DNA of 64,000 bases from Chrysomallon squamiferum (Eukaryota > Mollusca > Gastropoda > Neomphalida > Peltospiridae). The DNA lies in the NCBI GenBank assembly GCA_012295275.1, contig CM022667.1, positions 4,589,708 to 4,653,707 of the forward strand, written 5' to 3'. The notes under the pieces were generated by a model. The model was not told where the DNA came from, did no database searches, and was given only the letters and a program-made list of their open reading frames with translations. Positions 29,117 to 43,705 of this stretch are shown in pieces (within the stretch, counting starts at the first letter, position 1; every line of letters begins with the position of its first letter). The translations under genes were made by a program, and so were the position numbers.

Positions 29117-30309
29117 GTGATAAATGTATATCTCCATTGTGAGAACTGAGTAATAATACAAAATAGAACTATTTCAGGAAAGAAACAAGATCTATTGTAA
29201 TGAAAAACAACACAATGCTTCCTGTCGGGTGGAAAATTGACGGACTAGAATTGTTGGGAGATGATTTTTCAGTGGCGGCTGTGAAAGGGGTCATACCTCC
29301 GCTGTCAGAATACATACTGTTTGCTTTCTTCCAGGCAACCAAAGCAGCAATTTTGTCTAAAAAATACATTAAACTTCTGGTAAGTCATAGTTCAGTGGTA
29401 GGATGACTGGCTATAATTTAGTTGTTAAAGATGGGCCATGGTTTAGTTTGCTGGAAGGCAGCTGTATTTGTTGGAAGGCAGGCTGTGGATATGGAAGGCA
29501 GGCTGTGTATGAGTGATTGGAGGGCTGTTGTTTAGTTGTTACAGGATGGGTAGACTGTAATCAGTGACTGGGAGGCAGATTAGGCTTTTTAGTGGTAGGA
29601 GGGAACATTGCAGTTGGAGGGCAGACTTGTTTGATGGTTGGAGGGTGGAATACAGCTTAGTGACTGAAGGGAAGTCTATGATTTAGTAGTTAGAGGGAAG
29701 ACTACAAATTACACAGCATTATATTTTTTGATATACTTTGATTTTGTAATATAACTCTTAATATACTACTATTTAACAGAATTTTTTTCAAAAGCATATA
29801 AAGTGAAAGAGTCTGGTAAAATGTAATTTCGTGTATTTATTTTTTCTCAGTGTGTTTATTTGCATGTTGTTAGGTGTATGACAGTGAAAATATTCTGGGA
29901 CTAATAGAACAGGAACAGATCTCTATTTATGCAGAAGCTTATGATGTATGTCTTGATATGCATTTCTTAAAAGGTAAATTGAAACATATATATGAGTCTG
30001 TCTGTCTGTATTGCTTCAATCTATCCATCCATCCATCCATCCATCTTCCATCTGTCTATCATCTGATAGTTAATCCTCTAATCTATCCTCCAGTATGTCT
30101 GCCTGTCTGTTTGTTTTCTATCTCAATATCTCTATTATCCATATGGGTGTAAGTCTGTCTAACTTTCTACCTGTGTATCAATCTGTCTAAAATAACTTTA
30201 TGTTTTGTCTGATATGTGAATGTACATTCAAACTGATGTTAATGTAAGACTTTGTATTTGATTTCCTTTATGAATTCATGTGTCTTCACACACAAACACA
30301 CACACACAT

Positions 30310-30349
<40 letters not shown>

Positions 30350-33300
30350 GTCTATAAAATAGATAAAATTCTGTTTTTCAGGTTCGAACTGTGGTTTTGA
30401 GTTTGGAACTCTGCATGTTTTTGATGAGCAGAAACAGTCCTGTACAATAAAAAACAGAGGAAAATACCAGATCGGTTTCAAGTAGGCAAAAACCAGTAGG
30501 ACAATTATTAAAAAAATTTAGTTTAAAAAAAAAATGTCTTCTTTTTTTTAAGTTATAATCATTTTCCAGTCTTTTGCTAAAAAAAAAAAGTTAGAATAGT
30601 GAAAGATGAAGACAGTTTAGATTAAACTTAGTATTCAGTACAGAGCCATAAATCAGAATGAAAATAAATAAAATCATAGTGAAATAATTCAGAGAAATGA
30701 GAAATGTTATTTGTTACAGAATCACTCATTCTTTTTCCCATAAATATCTTATTAGATAGAAACTTTAAGTTTAATAACTGTGATACAGTTTGTTTATTTA
30801 TCTCTTTCAGTTTTGTAATTGAGAATGTTGATCCATCTGCTCCTGATGTTATTGGTTTGTTTACTGTTAATCCAGTGAAGGGCACACTGAACCCTGCCGA
30901 CCGACCTTTGAACATCCACGTCCTGTTCAAAGCCCAAAAAGAAATTTACATAAAGGATCAGCCAATCGTACGATGTCATGTCATTGACCCGACCTTGGGA
31001 TTGCAAGGGGAGATAATTGCAAACATCCCTGTCAAAGTTTCAGTAAATGCAGTGTTCAGCAAGTGGGTTTAATTTTTACTCATAAGAAATGTTAATATTA
31101 AGAATTATTAAGTGTGAGTGAGAGATTGATTTGTATAAAAAAGTAAATATAATGCAGTCATTTCATGTGCTATTCTTTTTGACCTCTAGCAAGAATTTGT
31201 TTTATGTGATACCTTCCCACAGATAGCAAAACATGTACCTGACTTAGAGGCACTGGTTAGATTGGTAAATATGTCACCAGGCTCCCTAATGAGACTTTGC
31301 CACTGATATGTTTTCACTTCTTTTGAATCCAAGAAACAGAGAGGTTTTGGAACTTTCTGAATTAGAAATCATAAAACATATTTCGAAGATGTAACATATT
31401 TAGTAAATGAAGCATACATATTCTTTCAGAAACAAAGAAAATAAACAAAACTATATTTTATAACACTTAAGCTTTCTGATAAATAGAAATACTAAAGAAA
31501 GGAAACCAAATAATTAATATAGAAATCTTAATTTTATTATATTAATAAAAACATTAACAAACAAAACAGTTAATGGTCAAAAATAAAAATAAAACATATT
31601 TTGTCTGCTAGCACAGAGGGGAAGTGTTTAATGGTAAATGATTTCAGATTCCGCATAACTCCGATGAATGAAATAAACTTTGGCTGTGTAGTCGCAGGAT
31701 GTCGCACAGTTCGACAGTTTTCTATAGAGAACAAAGGCGAGTTCGAGTTCAAGTACAGCATCATCAAAAAAGAGGACCAGTCGCACGTACAAAGTATTGT
31801 GAGGTATCCCATAATTCACTGCAGTCTAATTCTTGTTTTTATTGTGTTTTTGTATTTAATTAATCTCTAAGGTGTTTAATTTTTATAATAATTTTTTTAT
31901 TTTTATGTTAACTGTTATTTTAAAAATTACAAATACACACAGCACAATAGATTTTGTACTCTGAAATTAATTTTATTATATATATATATGTATATACACA
32001 CACACATACACACACACACACATATGTATATGTATTAAACTTTTATTCATACAACAAAATTACTTAAATCATTATAAAGCCACATCTACTTTAAAGTTTA
32101 TTTCTCTTCATTATTAAATTGTACACAATCTCATTTTTAACAGTTTGACAGCTGTTTCAACTTTAAAAAAATTGTATTTCTTCATCATTAGATTGCTCGA
32201 AGAACACAAATCAAATGTTAATATAAAGTGTTGAATAGTTTGTACCTTGAAAATTTATTTAATCAGTTTAAAGCCACACACTACTTTGTAAATATATTTT
32301 CATCGTTAGATTGTACACAGTACACTGTGTAATAGGATGTTCATATAAAGTTGAATATTGCAGCGCCCTTCCGCCAGGCACTGAGACAAAAACATCCTCA
32401 CTTCTCAGCATTGGGGGAATGTTTCCAAACAGGCCCAGCATCTTGAGGTTTGTGTTTTACAGGAAAAATGTGTAACTGCATTCAGTGATTTAGTTGACGT
32501 TTTCAAAGTAAACTCCAACTTACAAGCAGTGTATAACTGCGTATTAATTAACACAATGTGTAAACAGAGAGAAAAAATTCAGTATAAAATTGTTTTAAAA
32601 AATTTAAAAATTAAAAATTTATTAAACAACGCTAGATTAGAAAATAACATTGTCTTTGTTGGGTGAAATTCCACCCCCAAAATATACATGAACTAAAATA
32701 GATAACTGCATAATAAAGAATAAATTTTTTTATAATAATTCATGCTTATTAAACAGTTTTCAATATTATTATTGTTGTTATCATTTTAAAATGATCAACT
32801 CGTGAAAAGAATGAAATAACACAAATAAAAATATGATAATTTTAGTATAATTTTGAAATGATCAGTGTATGAAAAAAAATAAAAATATAAGAGAGTATTC
32901 TTCAGTGTAGAAGTAATGTAATTTAAAAATGATGAGATTTTACGAAAAGAATGAAATAACATAAATACAAATACAATACGTAGTTAATGTGTAACATTAA
33001 TACAATTTTGAAATGATCAGTGGATGAAAAGAGTGAAATGGCACATGTAAAAGTGTAAAAATGTGTGTAATTGTGTTGTGTTTAGTCGAGCAGATCAAGG
33101 GGGAGCGGGAAGCACACATTTCCGAGTGGTTCAAGGAACGTTTGTTATGAGCCCTGCCTCGGGGACGGTGTTCCCCAACTCCTCCGCGGTTGTTGTGGTG
33201 GAGTGTGTGTCTGAGTGGCAGACGGGAATTTTCAGAGAGGTGGGTAGCCATTTTGTTTTTGTGTTTGTCTGCCTGAATTGTTATTATTATTGTTATTATT

Positions 33301-33479
33301 ATTTTTTTCTCTTAGTAAGTAACAAGTGGTCGTGGTGATTGAAGAAAGAAAAGAAAATGACAGTTTTTAAGAAGCTGTGTGTTTAGTTTACTTCTTTATT
33401 TTCAAATATTTGTTAAGAATTTGTTCTCATATATTTAAAAAATGATTGTGGAAGTTACAAAATGTTTGTGAATATGTTC

Positions 33480-33521
<42 letters not shown>

Positions 33522-36500
33522 GTGTGTGTGAGTGTGCATGTGTGTGTGTGTTTACATGCATATTATATGTGTGTAGTGGTGAGTGAGAGGGTAAATAACT
33601 GAGGGTGTGGATTTGATCTTGAATCTTTGTCTGAATGGACCTGTGCAGACTAACATAATTACTTTAATGTGGATATATATATATTTTTCTTTTCAGGAGA
33701 TATTATTAGATATAACTCATCGCAATCCATGGCTGTATCCAAATGGATTACCTTTCAAGCTGTCTGCTGAAGTGTGGTTTCCTTCCATCAACACAGACAA
33801 CATGGCATCGATTTTTGAAGAGCATCGCATTTGCAGGAACCTGAGTCTGTGGCAGCATCAAAACCCTACAGTGACAGGCTGCATCTACGGCGAAGACGAA
33901 CGGCGCTTTGTCTTCAACAACATCCTCGTGGGCACCAAGGCCAGCGCTCGGTTCAAAATCTCCAACATCAGCAAAGTCCCATGTGACATCACCGCCACTT
34001 TGAAACCTGTCTCTGCCAAAGACTCCACTTTGACTGTTGCAGAGTATTTCGAAGTGGAGCCTGCAAAAACTCAGATACAGACTCATGGGGATGTGTATAT
34101 AACACTGATTTTTGCACCTCAGTCCATGAATGTGAGTAAATTACAAAGTTAACAGTCATGTAGCTTCCTCTGTGTGTTGTGTCAACACACCAAGATTTTT
34201 TATCTACTCTGTTTAGAGATACATACATATATAATATATTTATATATCCCTTGTTCTGAAGTACATACTTAAAAATATTAATTTATACTGAAAAAAAAAT
34301 GGATCATCCACTTTTTGGTTATAAGCAAAGAATCTTTTCTGCAGGACATCACATACCATATCCACTGTGCATTTCTTATACTTATTGATTTAGCTGGTTG
34401 AAGAAGAAACAGTGTTTTACAAACAGACTACCTGGTTTCCAGAGAAGGTAACTTCTCACTGATTACAATTTGGGCCAAAATACACAAATGTTACTGTTTC
34501 AAAAAAAAAAAATAAATAAATAAAATTATATTCCTTATTAAATCTTTTCCTTTCAGAAATTCTCAGCTATTCTTGAAGTCTCTATTGATGGCTGTTGTTT
34601 GCCTGGCCGAAACAAGGTGTTGAGTTTTGAGGTTTCAGGAGAAGGTAACTTGCCGCTGATAAAAGTTGAAAAACCAGTGGTGCGGAACAAAAGAGGTCAG
34701 CCAGTGATTTTGTTTAAGAAAATCTTAATCACAAGGACACAGACGCTTCCTCTGACCTTTGCAAATAATGGAAGTCTTCCCAGTAAAGTTAGTAAAATAT
34801 GTTTATTTAAAGGGAGACAATTGGTGGGTTTTTTTTCTTTTTTTGCTAATTAAATTTAGTTACTGAAGGTTTTGTAGGATTAGAAACAGCAAGCTAGCAA
34901 TATAATAATTGCCAATAAAAATCACAATAATAACCAACAAAATGTTATTAAAAACTTTTTGCAATGGTAAAAATAAATGATAAAGGAGTTATGCTATCAG
35001 CTATCAACCTTTGCTAATGATAAAGTGTGAAATTAACAATAAAAAAAAACTATAGGAATACTGTTCTTTTCTGATATCATTTATTTTTAAATAATTATAA
35101 AAGTTCTTATAAATTGATGTAGAAGCTATGCAGTAATTTTGTGACTTACAATAAATATAGATGTTTCCATGTTCTTTTTAACTGAATAATGACTGATATT
35201 ATCTTTTTCTGACAGATCTTTGTTGAGCTGTTTGATCCTCTCGGAACATTCAAGTTGACTACAACCAGTAAACTTCTGACCACACCTATAGCAGAACCTC
35301 ACATAGACAGAAAAAGTACAGCAAATTTCTTTACTTTTATTATTCCATTTTTAATTTATATTAATTACAGTTATTCTCATTTTGTTGTATAGCTCACAAT
35401 AATGAATTTCTTTCTTTTATAATATAAATTTTTTGATTATTATTATTATTGATTAAATCAGCTTTGAATGTTATTGTCTAAATAAATATAGATATAAATA
35501 AATGTGTTGTCAGTAATTATAATGATTGAATATTATTCAGTATCTCTTACTGTTTCTATTAGTAAATAAATAAATAAATAACATTAATAACAACAACAAC
35601 AATAATAAATAAGTAAATATTTGTTTCTGTTGTTTGTTTGATGATACTATCCATTATCTCTTACTCTTCCTATTAGTAAACAAATAATTAAGAAAATAAT
35701 AATTATAAATATAATAAAAATAATGAAAAAATATTGTTTTATGCAGTTCATCTGAGGACATATTATCCAGTGAATCTAAATTTCCCCATTATCAAATAAA
35801 TAAATAAATACAAAAATTAAAAAAAATGTGGTTGGCTCTTCACATTATCAAATACATAAATAAATAAATAAATAAAAAAGTAAATCATTTTTTATACAGC
35901 TTGTTTGAGGACATACTCTTACTCTTCCCATTAACAAATAAATAAATAAATAAATAATCATAAATAAATAAGTAAATAAATAAATAAATAAGTAAACAAA
36001 TATACAAATAAACAAATAAATAAATAAATAAATAAGTAAACAATGTTTCATACAGCTCGTTTGAGGACGTTTTACCCAGTGTCTCTCACTGTGCCAGTTG
36101 ATGAATCAGTCACGTTTGATGTTGTATTTCGTCCTTTTGCGTGTCGACGTTACGAAGCTGGCATCAAGGTTCTTGTGATGGAAAACAAATATGAAAACAT
36201 CTACATACAGCTGATTGGTGAGGGCTATGAGGATGACATCACACTTGACAACATTCACAGTGTTGTCAGACCAAATCCAGTCATTGAAGAAGATACACCT
36301 GATGGTGAAGATATACAAGGTATAATGTGACGGGAATTTTGTTGTCAGTCTTTTTTTTGTTGTTAAAATTTTTGTAGTTTTTTTATTGGATTTGAAAAAT
36401 TATTTGGAAAATGGTATAAATTATCTTTGAATTTTAATTTCTGTTTTGATGACTATTTACAAAAATGCTATGGTTTACGTTTGAGTTTTAATATCGTGTT

Positions 36501-39284
36501 TTCTAAAAAGAAATGTCATGTTCCTTTCAGTTTTAATTCTATTTTTTTTTTTAAATAATCTTATATTCATTATATTGATAGAAAACATTAAAAGGATATT
36601 GTGTTAAAATATATTTATAACGAATTCCTTATGAAAAGAAGGTATTGCAACTAAAAAGATATTAAAATACATGTTTAAAATAGCTTTAAAAACAATGTGT
36701 CATTATTCTTGTATTTCTGTATTAAAAAAAATATATATCAAACTCTTTCAGCTGCGAAGCCCAATGTGATGGACTTTGGTGACTGTTACATTGGCGAGCC
36801 AAAAACCCTGACCTTCACAATGACCAACCACTCACCCACAGACAATCTGCGCTTTCACTGGCATGATGATGACCGTCTGAAGTTTTCTCCGCAGACTGGA
36901 CACCTGAGAGCAGGCTGCAGTAAACACATGTCTGTCACATACCAGTCTGACTGTCCAGAGTCCTCTCTGAGAATCCCATGTTGTGTTCTGTCAGTCGAAT
37001 AACTTTTGAAAAACCAGCAGATCAGGTGATGTTTTGGGTTCTAATCTTAAAAAAAAAAATAATAATAATAACTTACTGTTTGATATTTTGAAAATGTTAA
37101 GGACGGACAGACAATTGATAAAAAAAGATTTTGAATTTTTAGCAGAGTATCTAACTGATTTTATTCTGTATTAAAATAGAAACTGTGATTAAATGAATGA
37201 AAGAATTAATTTTTGCTAAAGTCTCAACACTGTTGAATACTTCTGCTGTGCCATTCAGTGGTCTGCTCTTGTTGTCTGTCAGAAAGTTATTTTTATATTT
37301 GTTCTTTCCACATACAGGAAGATATATGCCATAGATTTTTTTTTAAATAAATCATATAGAGAGAGAGTAATGGTTGAAACAAAATATCTAAAAACAGCTC
37401 ACAAATGAAGATTGTTGACTTTAGCACAGATTCAGCTGTATAACAAGAAACAAATTCAATAAATTTGAACAAACAAACATGTTAGCCTGTTTGTTTTGTT
37501 CAGAATAATATCAGTATACTGCAAAATCTTATAACTAGTACAAATTTCCAAATTACTGAGGAACGTGAAGATACCAGCATATGTCTTGGTAACTAAAATA
37601 TTGTTTAGGTTAACTTATTAGTGAGTTTTTTTTTTTTTTTTTTAAGTTAATTTCTTATTGGTTTTCCTGTTTTTTGTATTTATTAGATTGCTGACTGGGA
37701 TGATAGACTGAAAACTGTAAAATGGGTGGACAATATAGACAGTGGTGGTAACCAGCATGTCAGGTATGAACATATTATTATTATTATTGTTATTATTATT
37801 ATTATTATTTACTCTTATTATTATTGTTATTGTTGTTATTATTATTATTATTATTATCATCATTATTATTATTATATATTATTATTATTTCATTATGATG
37901 ATTATTATTGTTATTTGTTTTGTTCTTCTTATCATCATCATCATCATCATCATCAGTGTTATGATTAATATAGTTATAAATTATTATTAATCTCAACAGA
38001 TAATTCAAAGCTGTATTTTAAAATGTGATCAAATTAGGTAAAAAATATAATAATAAAATAAAGCTAAAATTTAATTTCAAATGTGACTTTATTACTATTT
38101 TAACTTTAGTAATGATTAATTTCTAGTATTCCTTCCATTCAACTGCAAACACGAGTGGAGGCGCTCAAGAAGAAAGTCGTTGAGCAGGAACCAGAACCAG
38201 TCTACAACCTGGTTGAGGGAACCACACGCGAAGTGGAGCTGCTTGTTTCTGCCATCGCAGACTACAGTCACTACAAGTGTGAAGAAACATCCATCCACTT
38301 CAAAGACACCCTGATGTTCCAGACTAGAGTTTACCAGTACGTTTGTTCAAGAGAGATAGTTATTCATTTTATTTACCAGTTTTACCAGTACGTTTGTTCA
38401 AGAGAGATAGTTATTCATTTTATTTACCAGTTTTACCAGTATGTTTATTCAGAAGAGAAAGTTTTTCATTTTATTTACCAGTTTTACCAGTATGTTTATT
38501 CAGAAGAGAAAGTTATTTACCAGTTTACCAGTATGTTTATTCAAAAGAGAAAGTTATTCATTTTATTTACCAGTTTACCTACATGTTTATTCAAAAGAGA
38601 AAGTTATTAGTTTTATTTACCAGTTTACCTACATGTTTATTCAAAAGAGAAAGTTATTAGTTTTATTTACAGACAAACATTTCTAACAGATGTCTTGTTT
38701 GTTAGTTATGATCACTTAAGTCACTGCATAATTAATCAGAACGTTTTGTATGTTGATAAAATATATTCAAAAAAATGCAAAAACCCTGATAGACTGAGCA
38801 AACCATTGCAGAGTCAGTGAGGACTTTTTGTACATTAATAAAATAAATTGTGAGATGGAAAACCCTTGCAAAGCCTGACGGGACATTTGGTACATTAAAA
38901 AAAAAAAAAAAATATTGAAATATGCAAAAACCTTGATAGAGTCAGGACTTTTTATACTCTTAGAATAAATAATGTAATCAAAAAGGGAGAAAAACGTCTG
39001 TTTAGTTGCATCCTTATAAGATTGTTAATTTATTGATATTCTTTAAAAATTAAAAATCATATGATACTATTTTATATTATATTTAGATCTTTTGTTCATA
39101 TTATCGCAACTTTAACTTCAATTTTTTACGACCTTCAGCATATGAAATAATTGATCTGTACAACAGACACTGAACTTTGAAATAGTAACACAGAAGTTGT
39201 TAAACTTCAAAATAAAATTAATATGGCTACTGATTTTTAAAGATTATTTAACTAATTGAATTGTGTGAATAAAAAGACATAAAA

Positions 39285-39315
<31 letters not shown>

Positions 39316-39665
39316 CATCTGAAGTTTCAAAATGTTTAATGAAGGGCTTATACAGATGGATTACAAATGGCACATTATTTCTAACTCCCTGTTACTGGGC
39401 TCGAAAAGATCAGTGAGTTTTTCTTCTGAAGAGAAGGCTAAATCAAGTGAAAGCATGTTCCTCCCGTTTTTCATTGAGCCACAGCGTGGAAGTATCATGG
39501 CAGGCCAGAAAGAAGATTTCACAGTGAAATTCTGTCCCTTGGATCTGAACGATTATGAATCAAAACTGATCTGCAGGTGAGTGTTTTGAATTGTAGACGT
39601 CTGTGTTTGTCTTTTGTAGGTATAAAAGTTTGTTCCTGTTTGTATGTGTTATGAAAGTATATTAA

Positions 39666-39711
<46 letters not shown>

Positions 39712-40838
39712 ATGTATACAAATATCATATTTCAACATCAGGTTATTTTTAATAGATTTTGTTTCTAAAGATTAATATTTATATTTATAATTTAAAAATA
39801 ACAAAAATGTTACGACTGCTTTAAAACATTTGAACAAGCTTCAGTTGAATGAGTAAAGTCAGTTAAGTGTATAAATGTCAGTTTATAATCATGTAATTTG
39901 TTCTGTTTCTAAATGTTACTGTTATGTTTTCACTGCCCAGCATTCCTAATCTTGAGGGTGAGGACCAGGGACCTGTGGTTGATTTGAAGGGTCGTAGTTT
40001 GATGCCGTATTGTCACTTTGAACTGCATGAATCTGACTACCTCCTTCGAACTTCTAATGACTCAGCAGAAACTAAGCACAACCCAAACATGCAGGTCATC
40101 GAGTTTTCTTGCACCGGAATAGGAGTTAAAACTATTAGGTATGTGTTAACATACAGTTTATAGAGTTTTCTTGTGTTATTTTAGGAGTTAAAACTATTAG
40201 GTATGTGTTAACATGCAGGTTATAGAGTTTTCTTGTGTTATTTTAGGAGTTAAAACTGTCAGGTAAGTGTCAGTATACAGGTTATTGTGTAATTTTTTGT
40301 GTATTTATTCCACAATGTGTTTAAGTTCATTGTAATACTTCTATCTACTATCTGTGCGTATGTAGTATGTATGTATGTATGTATGTATGTATGTATGTAT
40401 GTACGTATGTAGTACGTATGTATGTATATATGTCTATGTATGTATGTATGTCTATGTATGTATGTATGTGTATGTATATATAAATTTATTGTAATACATC
40501 TCAGTTTCTGTTAGTAGTTTTGAGACTAGTTTTGTGTTGTAATTTCAGGGAATTCAACATGTTAAACCCGACTAAACTCAACTACAAGTTCCAGTGGGTG
40601 TGTACTGACGAGGCAGATTTGAAGAGACCTATGTGTTTCAGATGTCTCCACCCAACCGGAGAAATACAGAGTCGCAAAAAATTTAAAGTAACAAAAATAT
40701 CATGTATTTTACAAACAAACAAAAAGTATAAAAGATATTGCATTTATTAATATAATAATAGTTTTTTTTTAGAAGAAAAGAATAATAAGAATAACAAAAA
40801 ATATAGTGTGTTTTATAATAATAGTTTGTCTTTGTTTG

Positions 40839-40893
<55 letters not shown>

Positions 40894-41980
40894 AGAGTAA
40901 ACATTTAAAACCTAGAATGACATTAATCTACTTTTTATCAGGCAGCGTTTGAGTTCACTTCCAGTGAACTTGAGTTGATCGAGTCTTCGTGGACGTTCAA
41001 CATTCCTGAGAGAAACATCAGCGTCCCGTTCCTCCTGGTTGGCAAGATGAACGACCCCAGCATCATCATGGACCGCGCACACATCGCACTCAATGTCCTG
41101 ATGGGCAGAGAGGCCAAGGAGACTTTCTACATCGTGAACAGTGAGAATATCCCGTTCCGGTTTGCCTTTGAGAAGCAGTCCTTGCAGTCAGATGGGTTTT
41201 CAGCCCCTCTTGGCGTGGAGCCAATGTCAGGCAAAGTGCAAGCAAACTCAAAGTGAGTCTGAGCAAAATACTTTTATTTGTTTCTTAATTACTTTGTCCT
41301 AGTATATATATATATATATACATATATAGATAAAATATGGCAACCATATTTTTATCGTATTCTAATTATGTTTGATGTGGGAAATTTCCAATGATTAAAA
41401 AAAAAAGGTTCATTTGACAATGATTTTCAGTAACTAAATATAAATCCATTATTTTTCTTTCCTAGAAAAATAAAGGATGTGTATATTATAATTACAATTT
41501 TTTTTTCTTAGGAGATATACAAATTTAACAAAAAAATTTGTTTTGAAAATAAATTTCACAGGCTTCCCATAAGCTTGACCTTCATTCCGAACTCGGAGAA
41601 GAAACTGAATTTCAATTTGATCTGTAACGTGAAGTCGAAGAAGCAGCCGATCATGTTGAATGTGAAGGCTCAAGGTTACATCATCCTGTCCTGTGTTTAC
41701 TATGAACACTTCTCTGGAGAAAGAGTTGAACTCAGCGATCAGGAGCTTAGTCTTATAGACCTGGGAGAGGTTTTTACATTGTTTTTATTAGTTTGTTTCA
41801 GTCGTTTTATAAATTATATCCCAGTTCATTAAATTTGTTAGTTAGGTTATTTTTATATTTATTATTAATTAATTTATTTGTTTAGTTATTTAGTTAGTAG
41901 TATTATTAGTTTCAGGAGTTGTAGTAGTAGTACTTGTGTTGCTGTTATTGTTAATATTATTCTTGTTATTATTATATTAC

Positions 41981-42043
<63 letters not shown>

Positions 42044-43674
42044 TTTTTAATATAACTATTATTAGTATTTTATTACTTTTTAAAATACAACTATTATTAC
42101 TGTTATTATTGTTGTTATTATTAATTATTATTTTTTTTAATATGACTATAATTACTATTATTATTATTTTTAATATTACTATTATTATTATTACTATTAT
42201 TGTTGTTGTTGTTGTTGTTTAGACTGAGGTGAATGAGGAGGCGACTAGGAACGTGATAGTGACAAACACAGGTAAATTTAACTTCACGTTCAGGTGGGAA
42301 ATACCTGACAAACTGGCCAAGAAAGGCATCGTCATCATCAACCCGAGTGTGGGGGAGGTAACTGTGGGCAAGAAAACAACGTGCAGATTATCATTCATCC
42401 CTCCTAATCCCTCACTCTGAAGTGTGAAGTTCTGCTGAAGGTAAATCCCTGCCTTGTTTAATCCAACCCATGTTAGCATCTAAACCATCACCCACTTCTT
42501 TTCTTTATCTTAACACTCAGCTTCAGTAGCCTTGAATAACTGATAGATTAGACCAAATCATTAAAAATAATAATTATCTTCTTATTTTTATCTTTAATTT
42601 CTAATGTTTCTTGTCCCAGCCAATATTCCACATCTGGTGTAACAAATATTTCTGGATGTACTCTGCTTTCTGTGGGATGGTATACTTAAAAGATTTGCTG
42701 CTGCTAATTGGAAAGAGTAGCCCATAATGTGTCTGCAGACAGATTTCTCTCTCATATTCTTAGTGGTCAAATATTAAATGCTGTGTATAAGCATATATAA
42801 GTGAGTGGGTTGTTAAATAAAACATTTGATTTTGATTTTGATTTTTCTGTTACAGATTTCAAATGGTCCTACTTACAACATGAGAATTCTTGGAGTGGGG
42901 GTCTCTTCCAGTGTTGTGTTCTCGTTTGACAGTCACAAGTTTGGCAGCTGTTTCATCCACCAGGCAGGCATGCCTGTCAACTCCACCATTCTTCTCATCA
43001 CTAACAAAAACACCAAAGACATCAGGTATTTTTAAACATGGTATTATTGTCTTCAGCCAGTTTTACACATCATTGATAGTTTTTCCATTTGTGATTTTTT
43101 CAAGCAGGAATAATGCTAAAAATGTCCATGTTTTAGTTGTTCATCATTGATAGTGTTGTTTTTTCCTGAATCTGATTCTCCTAAGAAAAAAGAAGTCAGG
43201 TTTTTTTTCCAAAATGCCAACATTTGATAGTTTTTCCAGTCTGATTCTCCAGTCAGCCAAAATATAGCTTGATTCAGTTTGAGGTGTCACCTTTTATATG
43301 TAATAAATATAAACAAAATTATACTAAAGACAGAAGCAAAAAATATCAACAATGTTTTGCTCAGTTTCATATAATATAAATTTAAAATTTAAAACAAAAA
43401 CAAAATAAAAATTATTTTCAGTGTTGATTGTCTGTATGAACCAACAAAACAGTTGCATCATACATTCAAAGCTGGGATTATCAAGCCAAATGAAACCATG
43501 GAAACAACCTTCACCTTTTATCCAAGGGAAGCAATCAAGTATCACGAGACTGTGACATTTGAAATAAACAGTTTAATAAAACGCAGTGTGGAGTTTTTTG
43601 GACAGGGAACAGAGCTGAAGGTAAAACAAATAAGTTTTAATATCAGGAGAAAACAACAGTAATATTATAGTGCA

Positions 43675-43705
<31 letters not shown>

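Noticed and set aside
36697-37002. TAA at 37000-37002 considered as a true HYDIN C-terminus, with a second gene downstream
   Set aside because: Family sequence continues in the next frame within the same exon and through nineteen more exons in the expected order.
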